Assembly: GCF_048544455.1 (NCBI RefSeq)
Contig: NC_133529.1
Span: 45,981,456-46,045,455, forward strand
DNA: 64,000 nt
Direction: 5' to 3'
Source of the DNA: Silene latifolia
Lineage: Eukaryota > Streptophyta > Magnoliopsida > Caryophyllales > Caryophyllaceae
Shown here piece after piece: positions 33,549 through 45,855 of this stretch. Made by a program: the position numbers and the translations under genes. Each line of letters begins with the position of its first letter. The first letter of the stretch is position 1. The notes under the pieces are model-generated. The model did no database searches. It saw nothing but the letters and a program-made list of their open reading frames with translations, and had not been told where the DNA came from.

Positions 33549-33908
33549 ATGATAGAGGACACTTGTTATTCGGTCGATATCATTGATGAGTCTATTTATG
33601 ACTTCTGGTCGGGTTCTTTTATGAAGGACCCACTGGAAGCTCTCATGCTTTTTGATGAGTGTGCAGATAGCCCAGAGGACGATGACGCTGCGTTGGATTT
33701 GCTTGTTGATGATCTAGATGAGCACGAGGGAGAGCAGGTGGAACAAATGATCAGCACTCTTTGCTCCATTGAGGTAAAGGTACCGGAACGTAAGCCTCTC
33801 CCATCTCATCTTAAATATGCTTTTCTAGACGATACAGAGCAAAAGATCCAGTCATTGTTAGTGCTAAGCTTAGTGATGATCGGTGACTTCTTTGTTAGTT
33901 GTACTTAA
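33549..33908 (+). pseudogene. Protease-RT linker of D pol, frame broken
   Basis: An acidic stretch (SPEDDDAALDLLVDDLDEHEG) leads to PLPSHLKYAFLDD, the sequence that normally opens the pol part of Athila elements. The frame is lost after about residue 98 by an indel. About 200 bp of damaged sequence separate it from the recognisable RT. Confidence 0.75.
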
Positions 33909-34204
33909 GAAAAACAGAAAGCAATGGGCTATTCATCGGACGATATCACGGGGATTAGTCCCGATATTTGTATGCACGGGATAGAGCTGGAGGAGGATCA
34001 CAAACCTTGCAGCGGTGGTCGGCGTCGGCTGAACCGAGAAGATGCAGGATGTTGTGATGGCCAAGGTAATGAAGTGCTGGATGCGGGTATTATTTATTCT
34101 CGTAGGTAATTCTAGATGGGTAAGCCCAAGACAGGTAGTCCCGAAGAAAGGAGGGACAAATCGTAGTTAAGAATGAGAAGAATGAATTAATACCTACCCG
34201 AGTA

Positions 34205-34760
34205 GTGACTGGTTGGCGGATGTGCATAGACTACAGACAGCTGAATGCCGCCACTAAGAAAGATCACTTTCCCCTTCCTTTTATTGATCAGATGGTAGAA
34301 AGGTTAGCCTCTCATAAATTTTTCTGCTATTTAGATGGGTATTCAGGGTTCTTTCAGATCCCTATCCACCGCACGATCGGCCAAGACTACATTTACCTGT
34401 CCTAAGGGCGTTTTTGCGTATCGCAGAATGCCTTTTGGTTTGTGCAATGCCCCTGCCACCTTTCAAAGGTGTATGATGGGGATATTTTCAGAGTATATTG
34501 AGTCTATCATGGAAGTTTTTATGGATGACTTTAGTGTATATGGAAGTGATTTTTCTAACTGTCTGTCTAACCTTGAGAAAGTGTTGCAGTCATTGTGTGT
34601 ATTGAGGTTAATCTTGTCTTTGAATCGGGAGAAGTGCCACTTTATGGTCAACGAGGGAGTTGTCTTAGGGCACTTAGTTTCGGATAGGGGAATAGAAGTT
34701 GATAAAGCAAAGGTGGAAGTGATTCAAAGAATTACCACCTCCGTTAATGTTAAGGGGTGA
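34205..34760 (+). pseudogene. Reverse transcriptase of D in two frames
   Basis: The first frame has GWRMCIDYRQLNAATKKDHF and FCYLDGYSGFFQIPI. An indel near 34375 moves the frame, which goes on with FAYRRMPFGLCNAPATFQR and the catalytic FMDDFSVYG (the F-x-DD form typical of Athila RT). The frame ends at 34760, where a small insertion again shifts it into the next ORF. All major RT motifs are present but never in one frame. Confidence 0.9.
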
Positions 34761-35725
34761 GGAGCTTCCTTGGTCACGCTGGCTTTTATCGCCGGTTTAT
34801 CAAGGATTTCTCCAAAATTGCTAAACCACTTACACAGCTGTTGCTTAAAGATGCCCCTTTTGTGTTTACTGACGCTTGTCTTTCTGCTTTTAACAGGTTA
34901 AAGCAGGCCTTAGTCTCTGCGCCGATCATACAGCCTCCCAACTGGGATTTGCCGTTCGAGATCATGTGCGACGCGAGTGACTATGCACTAGGAGCGGTGC
35001 TAGGCCAGAGGAAAGACAAAGCCTTGAATGCTATTTACTATGCGAGCCGAACTCTGGATGAGGCTCAAGTGAAGTACACTACCACTGAGAAGGAGCTGTT
35101 AGCTGTAGTTTATGCCTTAGAGAAGTTTCGTACTTATTTAGTTGGGTCAGAAGTCACTGTTTTTACTGACCATGCAGCTTTGAGGCACCTCCTTGCTAAG
35201 AAGGAGGCAAAACCGCGGCTACTGAGATGGATACTCCTCCTTCAGGAGTTTGACCTGCAGATTAAAGACAAGAAAGGAGCTGAGAACGTTGTAGCTGATC
35301 ACTTGTCGCGGCTGATGCGACAAGAAGGGGAAGATTCTCTACCCATTGATGATTCTTTCCCTGACGATTCTTTAATTGCTGTTATATCGTCTATTGTTGA
35401 CCAGGAACCTTGGTATGCAGATATAGCTAACTTCGTTGTCAGTGGCAAGCTGCCGCCTGACCTTTCTCATCAGCAAAAGAAGCGTTTCCTGTATAACGCT
35501 AAGCAGTACTTCTGGGATGACCCTTACTTGTTCAAGGAGTGTGCAGACGGTCTCTACAGACGGTGTATTCCGCAGTGGGAGACCAAAATAGTCCTGGAAG
35601 GCTGTCACTCCTCTTCATATGGTGGTCACCACGGTCCATCGCGCACCGTGGCTAAGGTACTTCCGATCCTGGTTTTTACCGGCCTTCTTTGTTTCCGACG
35701 CCAAGTCTTTTGTTTCAGCTTGTGA
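34757..35725 (+). pseudogene. RT end, RNase H and integrase start of D
   Basis: This 322-aa frame begins with the RT connection ([22 protein letters not shown]). RNase H follows with Asp72 ([14 protein letters not shown]), Glu in TEKELLAVV (near 111) and Asp138 (FTDHAAL), and ends with ADHLSRLM. The N-terminal integrase region starts near 200, and the frame is lost near 35665 within the zinc-binding segment (the frame of the next entry continues it). The RNase H catalytic residues appear intact. Confidence 0.9.
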
Positions 35726-36709
35726 TGCATGCCAACGATCAGGGAATATTTCGAAGAGACATGAGATGCCACAAAACGGCATCCTAGAGGTTGAGGTTTT
35801 CGATGTCTGGGGCATTGATTTCCAAGGACCGTTCCCGTCCAGTAAAGGTAACAGGTACATTTTAGTAGCTGTAGACTATGTGTCAAAATGGGTTGAGGCA
35901 ATTGCTTCACCTCATTGTGATGGTAAGACCGTGATTAAAATGTTCAAAAAGATCATATTCCCCCGTTTTGGTGTCCCTAGGGTCGTCATTAGTGATGGGG
36001 GGATGCATTTTAAGGAAAAGAAACTCACTTCCATACTGTCTAGAGTTGGTGTCCAACACCGGCGTGGTTTGGGGTACCATCCCCAAACTAGTGGTCAGGT
36101 AGAGGTCTCTAATCGTGAGCTGAAAGAGATCTTGTCTAAAGTAGTCTCTAAATCACGGAAAGACTGGAGTCTTAAGCTAGATGACACGTTATGGGCTTAT
36201 AGAACTGCCTTTAAGACACCAATTGGTGCGTCACCTTATAGGTTAGTTTATGGGAAATCGTGTCACTTACCTATTGAGCTGGAATGTAAGGCCTGGTGGG
36301 CAATTCGTGAGCTTAATTATGATCCTAAATTGTGTGGTCAGAATCGTCTTTTGCAGCTAGATGAATTAGAGGAGTTTAGGCTTAATGCCTACGACAGCTC
36401 GCGCATTTACAAGGAGAAGACGAAGAGATGGCATGACAAGAGAATCTTACCTCGGGAGTTTCATGTGGGGCAGAAGGTGTTGTTATTTAATGCCCGGTTG
36501 AGATGTTTCTCGGCAAGTCAAGTCCAGGTGGAGTGGTCCATACACGGTGACAGCTGTCACCAAATTTGGATCCGTGGAGCTTGAAGACTCCGAGGGTCAT
36601 AGATTCAAGGTGAATGGCCAATATGTGAAGCATTACCATGAGGCGAGTGAAGCGGACAACCGCGTTGAAGTCTTGCGCTTCGACGAGCTCGACGCGCCAG
36701 TTACTTGAT
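35619..36709 (+). pseudogene. Integrase of D (DD35E core intact, tail frameshifted)
   Basis: The frame contains the CDAC half of the zinc finger and an integrase core with Asp67 (GIDFQGPF), Asp126 (SDGGMHF) and Glu162 (VEVSNRE). The last two are spaced by 35 residues as in active integrases. [16 protein letters not shown] and the C-terminal KRWHDKRI...[14 protein letters not shown] follow. The frame is lost near 36500. The remaining tail (GHRFKVNGQYVKHY) continues in another frame to about 36709. No chromodomain is seen, as usual for Athila. Confidence 0.9.
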
Positions 36710-38698
36710 ACCAGAAAGGTCGTGCGGGACCTCTTAAACCAGCGCTCTCCGGGAGGCAGCCCGGACAGTTTTATTTGTACTTTTGTTGAACTATCTGTTT
36801 TTCTTTAGCTTTACGTTAAACATTAGACGCTGCTTTATGAACAATTTTTGTGCTTTCCTTGCTTTTATGCGTGTTTTGCAGGTTAAAGTACTCGATCGAG
36901 TGCTTCTGTGTTCGATCGAGCACTTTCTGATGCGGCTGCTACTCGATCGAGGGATGATGTCCTCGATCGACCAGATCCATAACCGTGCTTACTCGATCGA
37001 GTGGGTTGTCACTCGATCGAGCCCTTCCATTACACTGGTTCGCTCGATCGAGCTGTTCCAGGCGGTCGATCGAGCAGTAATGACCTCCAGCCGTTGTTGT
37101 GTTACGTCTACAAAGCCACTGTTTGACTTTCTTTGACCTCCCATGTTCATGGTCGGTTTGGGGAGGTCCCGCTATATGACGTTTTGTAAGTTTTCCGACT
37201 CCACTTCTCCTTTTCTTTTCAGTTTGCATTCCCTTCCCTATTTTTGGTACAATGAGGGCATTGTACGGTTTGGTTTGGGGAGGTATGCATCCATATCTGT
37301 GTCTGCATGTTTCTTGCATTTTTGCTTGCACGTTTATCTATTTCCGCATGCATTGTTGTTTTAATTAATTCAAAAATCATCATAAAATTCAGAAAATTTT
37401 CAAAATTTTCATGTTTAAATTGAGTCGGAACGTTTGAACATTGACGCTACATTGAATCCTTATTTTGAGCCTTGCATTTTCTTGACATTTAGCTGGCATG
37501 TTTATGTGCATAATCTACGAGTTTTTGTTTCTCTCTTATCTGAACGAACAGACTTGATTCCTTATGTCGGCAAACTACATTACATTCTGAGGTTAGAGCT
37601 TATTAAACTAGTGACATTCATGACCGGTTTCATTTAGGATGTGAGTAGTACTCTCTTTAAGACATGTAACATCAATTTGCATAAGCATGAGTCTAGTCTT
37701 CTTAATACCTGTATGCATTCGGTCTGTGGATGGTGACACGTGTTAGGAGAGGCAGTCCCCCTTATTTCATTCTACCCATGAGCCTCACATAGCCAAATTG
37801 CCTTTTTGTCCTATCAACTACTTTCTATAATACTTCCTACCCTAGCTGAGCTAGTAACGAGTAGTTCTTGGAATGTGTTATTGCAATATGGTTATTTCAT
37901 CTGATTCCAGAAGATGGTGGAAGAATTGAAGGGAAAGAAAGAAAAAATGTGTTGAGTTGTGAAAAAAAAATGGAACGAAAACAAAAAGAAAAGAAAGAAA
38001 GCGAAAGAAAAAAGAGACAGAAAAATTCAAAATGAAAAAAAAGGAATGAAAAAGAATGAGAATTGCACAATGTTTCACACTCCCATGCCTTATTTATATT
38101 TTATGGGGAGTTGACGATTTTTTGGTGTTTGGTGAGTTTAGTGCATAATTTTGCACCGTTTCATCTTGCTGTTATGAGTACGAAGTTGGGATGCAGTCTA
38201 TATTCGGATCCGTTGTTGCTAAGCCTGGCTATTAACCCCACATATCCAAATTCATTTTAGCCCCTTCTTACCCATTACCTCACTAACCCAAATGTAAGTC
38301 CTCGGCACGTGTCTTGGTCACTAGTATGGTTGGAATGCATATGTATGGTTGTAGAGACTTTATTCATGTTAACTGCATGCATGTTTTTATAGGTCGAGTT
38401 AGGTGAGTGTCTTGATTCTTCCTATCTTTCACATATATACTCACCTTGTACCTGATTTTGAGCGACGAGCGGCCCGTGAGAGTCCGACATCTTTGAATCT
38501 TGCAAGGTCGACGGTTCAGTAAGCTTGAAACGTTAATTTAACTCGTTTGCACTTTTCAGTCGCCACTTTGTCATTTTGTTGCATTAAATTGGTTCTAGTG
38601 GATGATTTGTAGCTGATGCCTTGGTCCCGTTCTATTGTTCACCCTTAGTTGCATTCATATTTGCTTGGGGACAAGCAAAGGTTTGGTTTGGGGAGATT
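36710..38698 (+). other. 3' non-coding region of D
   Basis: About 2 kb without a supported gene. It has a TCGATCGA cluster at 36892-37073, a strongly purine-rich tract at about 37909-38066 and the polypurine tract GTTTGGTTTGGGGAGATT at 38681-38698. Two related TTTGGGGAGGT stretches lie near 37154 and 37272. The ATHILA ORF that occupies this place in Athila-3 is absent. Confidence 0.7.
36892..37073. repeat. Eight TCGATCGA palindromes in the 3' non-coding region of D
   Basis: Exact copies start at 36892, 36912, 36943, 36963, 36993, 37013, 37044 and 37066. Steps are 20, 31, 20, 30, 20, 31 and 22 bp, a regular short-long alternation. Only the first two spacers resemble those of the LTR cluster. 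Confidence 0.95.
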
Positions 38699-40076
38699 TG
38701 ATGCGTGTCTTTTATATAAGGTTTTCACCTCATTTTTACACGCATTTCTCGTGCTTTTATGTAGCATCCGGCTACAATTACCCCGAATATTCTACTTTGG
38801 TCCGTTTATTGTAATTTGCAGGAATTGACCGAGGAGGAGCTAAATCGAGCCTTAATTATCCTAATTGTACGCATTCATGGGAAATAAGGAGCCGGAGTTT
38901 AGGAATCTTACACTTGGAGGACGTATGAGCTGAGTTAAGGAAGATATTCAAGTCCTGATGCGCCTATATAGCTCGATCGAGTGCTTTAGTGCTCGATCGA
39001 ATGCTTTACACACTCAAGATTGGTCGATCGACCAGTTTATGGAGTCGATCGAGGAGGTTCAGCAAGCAGTGCTCGATCGAGGGATTTTGCTAGCTCGATC
39101 GAATGACTTAGAGTTCGATCGAGTAATCTCTCTACTCGATCGAGGGGATTTCGTGTGTGTTTGGTTTATTTCCGCCTAATCTTTTATGGGCTTTTATAAT
39201 CAGTCCATAGATTAGGTTTAAAACAATTTTTCAAGATAAGACTCGTAGAGAACATCACGTTACTCCCATATCTTTTACTACGTACATTTCATCGGTTACT
39301 TTTGTCACTGTTCTTTGGAATTCTATTCTCTACCTTGCTACTCGAATTCGGTATTATCAATTTAATTTACTTCTTCATCGTATTTATTGTTTTTAATTCC
39401 TTTTCTCCCTTTACTTTATAATCGTTCAATCAATTAGATTATTCATCATGTTTAGTTTTAATTGTTTGGTTATTGTTATTGTTAATCCGATGACTATGAG
39501 TAGCTAATTCCCTATGCTAAGACTATAGGGGACCCATGATTTGAAGGGAGAGTAATCGAATTACTAGACCAATGCCTGATCGTCTTTGTTGTTTAAATGC
39601 TACAAATAATTGTAATTGCCTAATTGAGTCGACGCAATTAGACCCTTATTCTTAGTGGACCTTGACCTGGACCGAAAGGTTGGAAGGGGGAGACTAGTGG
39701 CGAACAATAGAGTATTGCAGCGAGGGCGAAAGTTAAGCTATTTACACTTTAGGGTGAATTAAGGACCGAAAGGTGACGTTCGCTACCCCTTAGACCGTAC
39801 TGCATTGACCTAGGACCTAGATTACTCGACCAGATGATTATGGTGAACCGCTTGTCTTAGCTATTCTCCTTTATCTGTCAACCTCCTCCCTATTATTCTC
39901 TTTTCTTCACTCTTTTAGTTTAGAAATCGCAAATTATAAACCCCCAAAATTGGTTACTTAGACGAGCCTAGTTTAGCAGACAAATTCCTACCTCTCTGTG
40001 GATTCGACCCGACTTCCCTAGCTATATTAGTTAGAGCCAGTTGGTTATTTTTGACAGGTACGCGACAGACGTGTCA
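38699..40076 (+). repeat. 3' LTR of D (1378 bp)
   Basis: It matches the 5' LTR end to end with about 14 differences. It follows the polypurine tract and is followed by the ATAGT duplication (40077-40081). The TCGATCGA cluster is conserved at 38973-39143. Confidence 0.95.
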
Positions 40077-40081
40077 ATAGT

Positions 40082-41978
40082 TCTCCTTATACTTCAAATT
40101 AATTGTGTGTGTCTCATATACTATCTTTGAATCTCTAGTGTATTTATTCTAAAGATAGAGTGGGAGAAAAATGAGGACACAACTCAAACTCACACCAAGA
40201 CAAGTTTGTGTACTTGTGTAAATGAGATCTACGCAAGAGAGAATGATTTGAATGAAGGTACATCTATTTATATAGTATACCCTATAGATGAGATCTATGG
40301 TCTCAAATAGTTCTACATGACTAATGAGACCAAGTGAAGTAATCGAAAGAACATATTCTTAAGATAACTACGTGAGGACACCAAAAGAAAGTTTTGGAAG
40401 AAAAATGACTAATGTAAAGTCTTAACAAGAGTTTTGACTAAGTTTAGACTAGTTTATGATAAATTTTGACCAATAGTTTAAACCTTGAGATTTACTTAAG
40501 AGCCTAAATGAATCCAAGTAACATCCTAGAAAATAAACAAGATTTATGACTAGAGGTTGCAAGGATTGATATACCGATATCTTCAATAGCCAAGTTTTAA
40601 CCACGCAGATGTCATTACTTAACCTCATTATGAAAATGAAATGGTTAAACCACCTTCCGAAAAGGGTATTTCAAGGGCGTTTTAGATATTATTTATATTT
40701 AAATAATGACATTGCTACACATCATTATGATATGTGTGAGTTAGAGATTAAAATCTCTTTCCATAAAGATAAGATGAGACCACTTAAAAATAGGTATTTT
40801 GAAAGGATATGATGGGAACATATATGGTTTTATCTTAATAACTTGGCAATGCAATTTATATTTCAATTCTTGAAAAGTTTCGATTGAGAAGTCAATTTCG
40901 AAACATGTGGAATTGAGTGGGAGCTAGGAAATTATCATGTGAAGACATGGAATTTAGTGGGAGCAATCATCTTGTAAAAGGTTATAACTCATCACTCATT
41001 GAAGAATGACGAGCTTATACCTTCCTTCATAGAGGAAGATTTGAGTTTTCAATTCTGGATGAAAATGGACTATGATGAATCCAACTACATCATGAGATGT
41101 TGGATAAGTATTATAAGATACACATCGAATCAACAAGATACGTAGGTTATTCATTTAAATGAAATGGAATTGCCATTAGCAGTCATGGTCGTTCCTTGAA
41201 CCTAAATATAGTTGATAACATGATTAAAAGTTACTAATGTTTCCGCCATTAGAATAATCATGCACATGTCCAATTATGAATCATATGCATAAGAGCATGA
41301 TGAATCATTGGTAAGCCATAGAAGAAACGTCATGAATTCTCAAGAAGAATTTGATGAGCGATTTCGGTGTTTGATGTAATACTGTTATGTATCAAAAGGT
41401 TGCACATATTATAGAAAATCCGAACACACATAAGGATTTATGAGAATCCTAAGCCTTTCAAGCTAAAAGGAGAAATAAGAAGTTTGGAAAGATACTTAGT
41501 TGAATAAGAAGTTGCTCAAAACTAATCTTTCCTAATATGCTAGGACTTGTGAGAAGTTCTAGGCTAATCATCTTGACAATTGTTGCAAGATTCTACAAAA
41601 CATATACCTAGTGCATTGTGTGTGGATGGAGCACTTGATCAGTACAAGTTATATCATTCACCACAAATTCGTTTGTTATGAGATAATCGATAAGGAAGTT
41701 CTTTCGAGATAAAGAACCGAAACCAAGGTCGGGAACCTTGATGTGTACTTGGTAAGGTTCATGCTATGAATGATAACATGAAAGTAAAGGACAATACAAT
41801 TGAGAAGTTTGAACACATGGACACATGACATGTTAGACTTCTGTTGAAATCAACAAGTGTTTACACACTTACGATATGCATCACAAGGTTGTAATCTTGT
41901 ATTGACTACCCGAGTGTGATGTCGACATTTGTCGTTTGAGTTATTATTAACTCACCATATACTTTGTTACATCCAAAC
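40082..41978 (+). pseudogene. Decayed pol-like internal region of copia C
   Basis: Only short frames remain. Islands such as GGAATTTAGTGGGAGCAATC near 40950 resemble the RT segment AAATTTAGTGGGAGCAATG of A and E, which suggests a degraded pol. No catalytic motif could be read. This is the right half of the C interior, after D. Confidence 0.45.
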
Positions 41979-42653
41979 AGGTTGTGGAGACAATTGAACC
42001 CCGTTAAAGTGAACGTGGATTAACATTGTAATTGCCCATAGTTACTTACATGAGGTGACGTCTCGAAGTGACTAGAGTGTGATGCGATTGATGGCAAGTT
42101 CAAGTGCCATAGAGTCATGTGAGATGACTAGTCGATCACATAGGCAGACTGTTAGGAACATTTTGTCGGGCCTTATGACCGCTTATAGAGTTCTGGCAAA
42201 TTTATATAGCCTGGTCGTGGCGAGAGCTACTATAATATTCAAATGAGTCGATTCTTTTGACTAAAGACTATTCGCCTAAGATGGCACAGTTTCAGATTAA
42301 CTTTGATTTATGTTACTACGACCTTCGTAAATGGGGTCAAATGGGCATATTTTGGGTTATGATGGTTGTGGCTAGTTGAAGGGAATGAGTGCGATAGGAA
42401 TTGTCCACCCCTAGTCAGGGTTATAACAATATCTCAGGGCCACTCGAGGAGTAATGAACTGGAAATGCGTGGCCACGCTCGGAATGTATCCATGGTGGAT
42501 AAATCCGGTCAATCAGTTATTCTCCAGATCGAGGAAACCACTCTCGATATGATCACTTGCAAGTACGACCTGAAAGACATCTTGCATTTAGTGGGAGATA
42601 GTAATAGGACAAGAGAATTGGTGACGCACACTTGTCGAGGACAAGTGGGAGAT
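41979..42653 (+). other. Conserved 3' non-coding block, copia C copy
   Basis: About 675 bp, closely matching A, B and E, and ending in the polypurine tract CGAGGACAAGTGGGAGAT (42636-42653). The block is far better conserved than the decayed region before it. Confidence 0.85.
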
Positions 42654-43924
42654 TGTTGGAATATGTGTCCTCCGACAATATTGCGATCACAACTGTTGAT
42701 CATGATGATCACATGTTTAAGTCTCATTATAAAGAATACAATTGGGAAGTAATATTTTACTGTCAACTAGTCCACACATATCGGTAATGATTGGCTGACT
42801 AGAGTTTGACATTACTGCCGTGCGACGGTGGTGATCAGTTGATCCCCTAGGTCATACCTATAGGGCAACACTCTTAATTGATCATTTAATTGATCGTATA
42901 ACGTTACGAGTCAATTAAATTATTTAAAATTGACGGAAGATATTGGAAGTATTATTTACGTATCTCATTGAAATTTGATTAAATGAGATACGGTCTGTGT
43001 AACCGAATTGTTTCATTACTCAGATGAAATTATTGTTTAAGGAAACAATTGAAATTGAATGAATTATTATAAATACAAGTTATTGTGATTTATAAATTGG
43101 TAAAATATTTTGGTACAAGTAATTATGAATTACTAAGTCGATTTTTGTATATGACGTATTTTTATTAATACGTTGATTTTTAATATGTTAAAAATACATA
43201 ACAATTTTATGTGACATGTGACATGCGACATATTGACAAATTGACAAAAATAAAATGGATTCCATTTTGCACATATGTACTGAAATTAAGGAGGATTAAG
43301 GATAATATTGTGTTTATAATGTGAGTGGTAAACACAATGATTACCTACTAAACTAGCCATGCAACCCTAATGCTCATTGTGAAGTACAACTCAAGCATGC
43401 ATTGGCTCCCTCTAATCCCCCCTTCCACCCGGTTTTTGAGATGAAAAACCACCTTGGTTTTTCATCTTATTTTTACCTAATATACACTAAAATGTAGTTA
43501 GTGTATTATTCATTCTTCATCATCAAAAATAAGAATTTTAGAAAGATAAAAACCTTCCTCTTCCTTCTCTCTAAAACCGGTTTTGAGGAGACCAAAATAA
43601 AATATTTTTGGGTCAATTTTTCTACAAAATTAATATTGTACTTGTATTCAAAATATTAATTTTATTAAGAGTGTGCTTTGGGTATAAAGCTTTGGGAGAG
43701 ATCCCACACTTGGATCTTGGTTCTTCCACTAAGGAAAGCACAAGAACAAGAGAGAAAGGAGATCTCTCTTGTGCCCATAAAAATCAACATTCCAATGTAA
43801 GATAAAGATTTCTTCTTTATTTTGTTTATAAGTTTGCATGCATAAGATCACTTTTAATTTTATGACAAATTAAAATAAAACATATATTGAAATATGTTAA
43901 GTATATAGATCTACTTTTCCTTCA
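42654..43924 (+). repeat. 3' LTR of copia C (about 1271 bp)
   Basis: It starts TGTTGGAATATG and ends TTTTCCTTCA, followed by CAAAC (43925-43929). It pairs with 25619-26887. Confidence 0.93.
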
Positions 43925-43929
43925 CAAAC

Positions 43930-44608
43930 GGGTTGTAGAGACAATATTGAACCCCGTTAAAGTGAACTTGGATTAACATTGTATTCGCCCATAGTCACTT
44001 ATATGAGGTGACGTCTCGAAGTGACTAGAGTGTGATGCGATTGATGGCAAGTTCAAGTGCCATGGAGTCATATGAGAATGACTAGTCGATCACATAGGCA
44101 GACTGTTAAGAACACTTTGTCGGGCCTTATGACCGCTTATAGAGTTCTGGCAAATTTATATAGCCTGGTCGTGGCGAGAGCTACTATAGTATTCTAATGA
44201 GTCGATTCTTTTGACTAAAGACTGTTCGCCTAAGGTGGCACAGCCAGACATTAACTTTGATTTGTGTTACTACGACCTTCGTAAATGGGGTCAAATGGGC
44301 ATATTTTGGGTTATGATGGCTGTGGCTAGTCGAAGGGAATGAGTGCGATAGAAATTGTCCACCCCCTTGTCAGGGTTAAAACAATATCTCAGGGCCACTC
44401 GAGGAGTAATGAACTGGAAATGCGTGGCCACGCTCGGAAGGTATCTATGGTAGATAACTCCGGTCAATCAGTTATTCTCCAGATCGAGGAAACCACTCTC
44501 GATATGATCACTTGCAAGTACGACCTGAAAGACACCTTGCATTGAGTGCGAGATAGTAATAGAACAAGAGAATTGGTGACGCACACTTGTCGAGGACAAG
44601 TGGGAGAT
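43930..44608 (+). other. Conserved 3' non-coding block, copia B copy
   Basis: It resumes element B after the C insertion. About 679 bp, matching A, C and E, ending in CGAGGACAAGTGGGAGAT (44591-44608). Confidence 0.85.
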
Positions 44609-45850
44609 TGTTGGAATATGTGTCCTCCGACAATAATGCGATCACAACTGTTGATCATGATGATCACATGTTTAAATCTCATTTTAAGAATACATGTGGG
44701 ATGTAATATTTTACAGTCAACTGGTCCACACATATCGGTAATGATTGGCTGACTAGAGTTTGACATTACTGTCGTGCGACGGTGGTGATCAGTTGATGCC
44801 CTTAGGTCATACCTATAGGGAAATACTCTTAATTGATTATTTAATTAATCGTATGCCGATACGAGTTAATTAAATTGCTTAAAATTGACGGATGATTTTG
44901 TGAGTAAAGTTAACGTATCTTATTGTAATTTGATTAAATGAGACACGGTCTAAGTAATCGAATTATTTTATTACTTGGATAAAATTATTGTTTACGAAAC
45001 AATTGAAACTGAATGAATGATTTATTATAAATACAAGACGTTGTGATTTACTAAGTCGATTTTGTACATGACGTATTTTATTAATACGTTGATTTTTAAC
45101 ATGTTAAAAATACATTACAATTTCACATGTCTAGTAACATGTCACATATGTCACAATTGACAAATGACAAAATAAAATGGACCATCCATTTTATGTTATA
45201 AGTACCGAAATGGTGGAGGGAGTATTATGTTTTAAAATTGTGTTAATTGTTTGAGTGAAAAACAAAATGATTGCACACCTATTTGTAGCCATGCAAGTCT
45301 ATTTTTCTTGGGAAGAAAATGAGCCCATGCATTGGCTCTCCTCCACCCTCCCAACCGGTTTTCAAAGAGCATCTTAGAGGGTTTTTCCTCTAATTTTTAT
45401 TCATTCACATTTTGACAATATTTTCTAGTGTAAGAAAATAGAAAACACTCTCTACATCTTATGTAAAATTAGAGAGTTAAAATCTCCAAAAATCCTACCT
45501 CTTGAACCGAAATTTCAAGAGCAAAAATAACATTTTTGTGTCAAATTTGAGTATGATTAATATTATTACTAGATCAAAATAATATTAGTTATTATGAGTT
45601 TTCCTTGGGTTTATGCTTTTGGGAGAGATTCTATACTTGAATCTTTATTCTTCCATTATTTGGAATGCTCAAGAACTAACAAGAAGGAGATCTTGTTGGT
45701 GCCATTTTAATCCGAAATCCATTTTAAGAATAACGATTTCTTCTCTTTTAATTTATGTTTGCATGCATAAGATTTGTAATTAATTTTATGACTAAATTAA
45801 TTAAAACATATATGAATATGTTGACAATAATGAGATATAGATTTCTAACA
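44609..45850 (+). repeat. 3' LTR of copia B (about 1242 bp)
   Basis: It pairs with 18832-20108 and ends CTAACA, followed by TTCCT (45851-45855). A 39-bp segment present in the 5' LTR is missing near 45050, between GTTGTGATTTA and CTAAGTCG. Confidence 0.92.
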
Positions 45851-45855
45851 TTCCT

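Larger units (their letters stand above)
30570..40076 (+). mobile_element. Element D: complete-ended Athila-type Ty3/gypsy retrotransposon
   Basis: A 9.5-kb element with LTRs 30570-31948 and 38699-40076, a tRNA-Asp primer site, a truncated gag-protease, RT, RNase H and integrase split by frameshifts, a 2-kb 3' non-coding region and a polypurine tract, flanked by ATAGT. The LTRs differ at about 14 places (about 99% alike), so insertion was recent. There is no capsid domain and no ATHILA ORF, so it cannot have moved on its own in this form. Confidence 0.95.
25619..43924 (+). mobile_element. Copia element C, inserted in B; TSD CAAAC
   Basis: LTRs are 25619-26887 and 42654-43924, with the primer site, leader, a broken gag, a decayed pol-like region and the conserved 3' block between. 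Element D splits it at 30570. The family relation to A, B and E is clear from LTRs, leader and 3' block. Confidence 0.93.
18832..45850 (+). mobile_element. Copia element B, inserted in the LTR of A; TSD TTCCT
   Basis: Both LTRs (18832-20108 and 44609-45850) share ends TGTTGG...CTAACA and are flanked by TTCCT, so the insertion is complete. Inside are the Met-type primer site, a leader of about 2.2 kb, a decayed pol-like region without ORFs, and the conserved 3' block. Element C splits B just upstream of the 3' block. Confidence 0.93.

Noticed and set aside
42366..42752. 128-codon ORF in the conserved 3' block of copia C
   Set aside because: The frame is broken at different points in the A, B and E copies by small indels, so the conservation is not at protein level.
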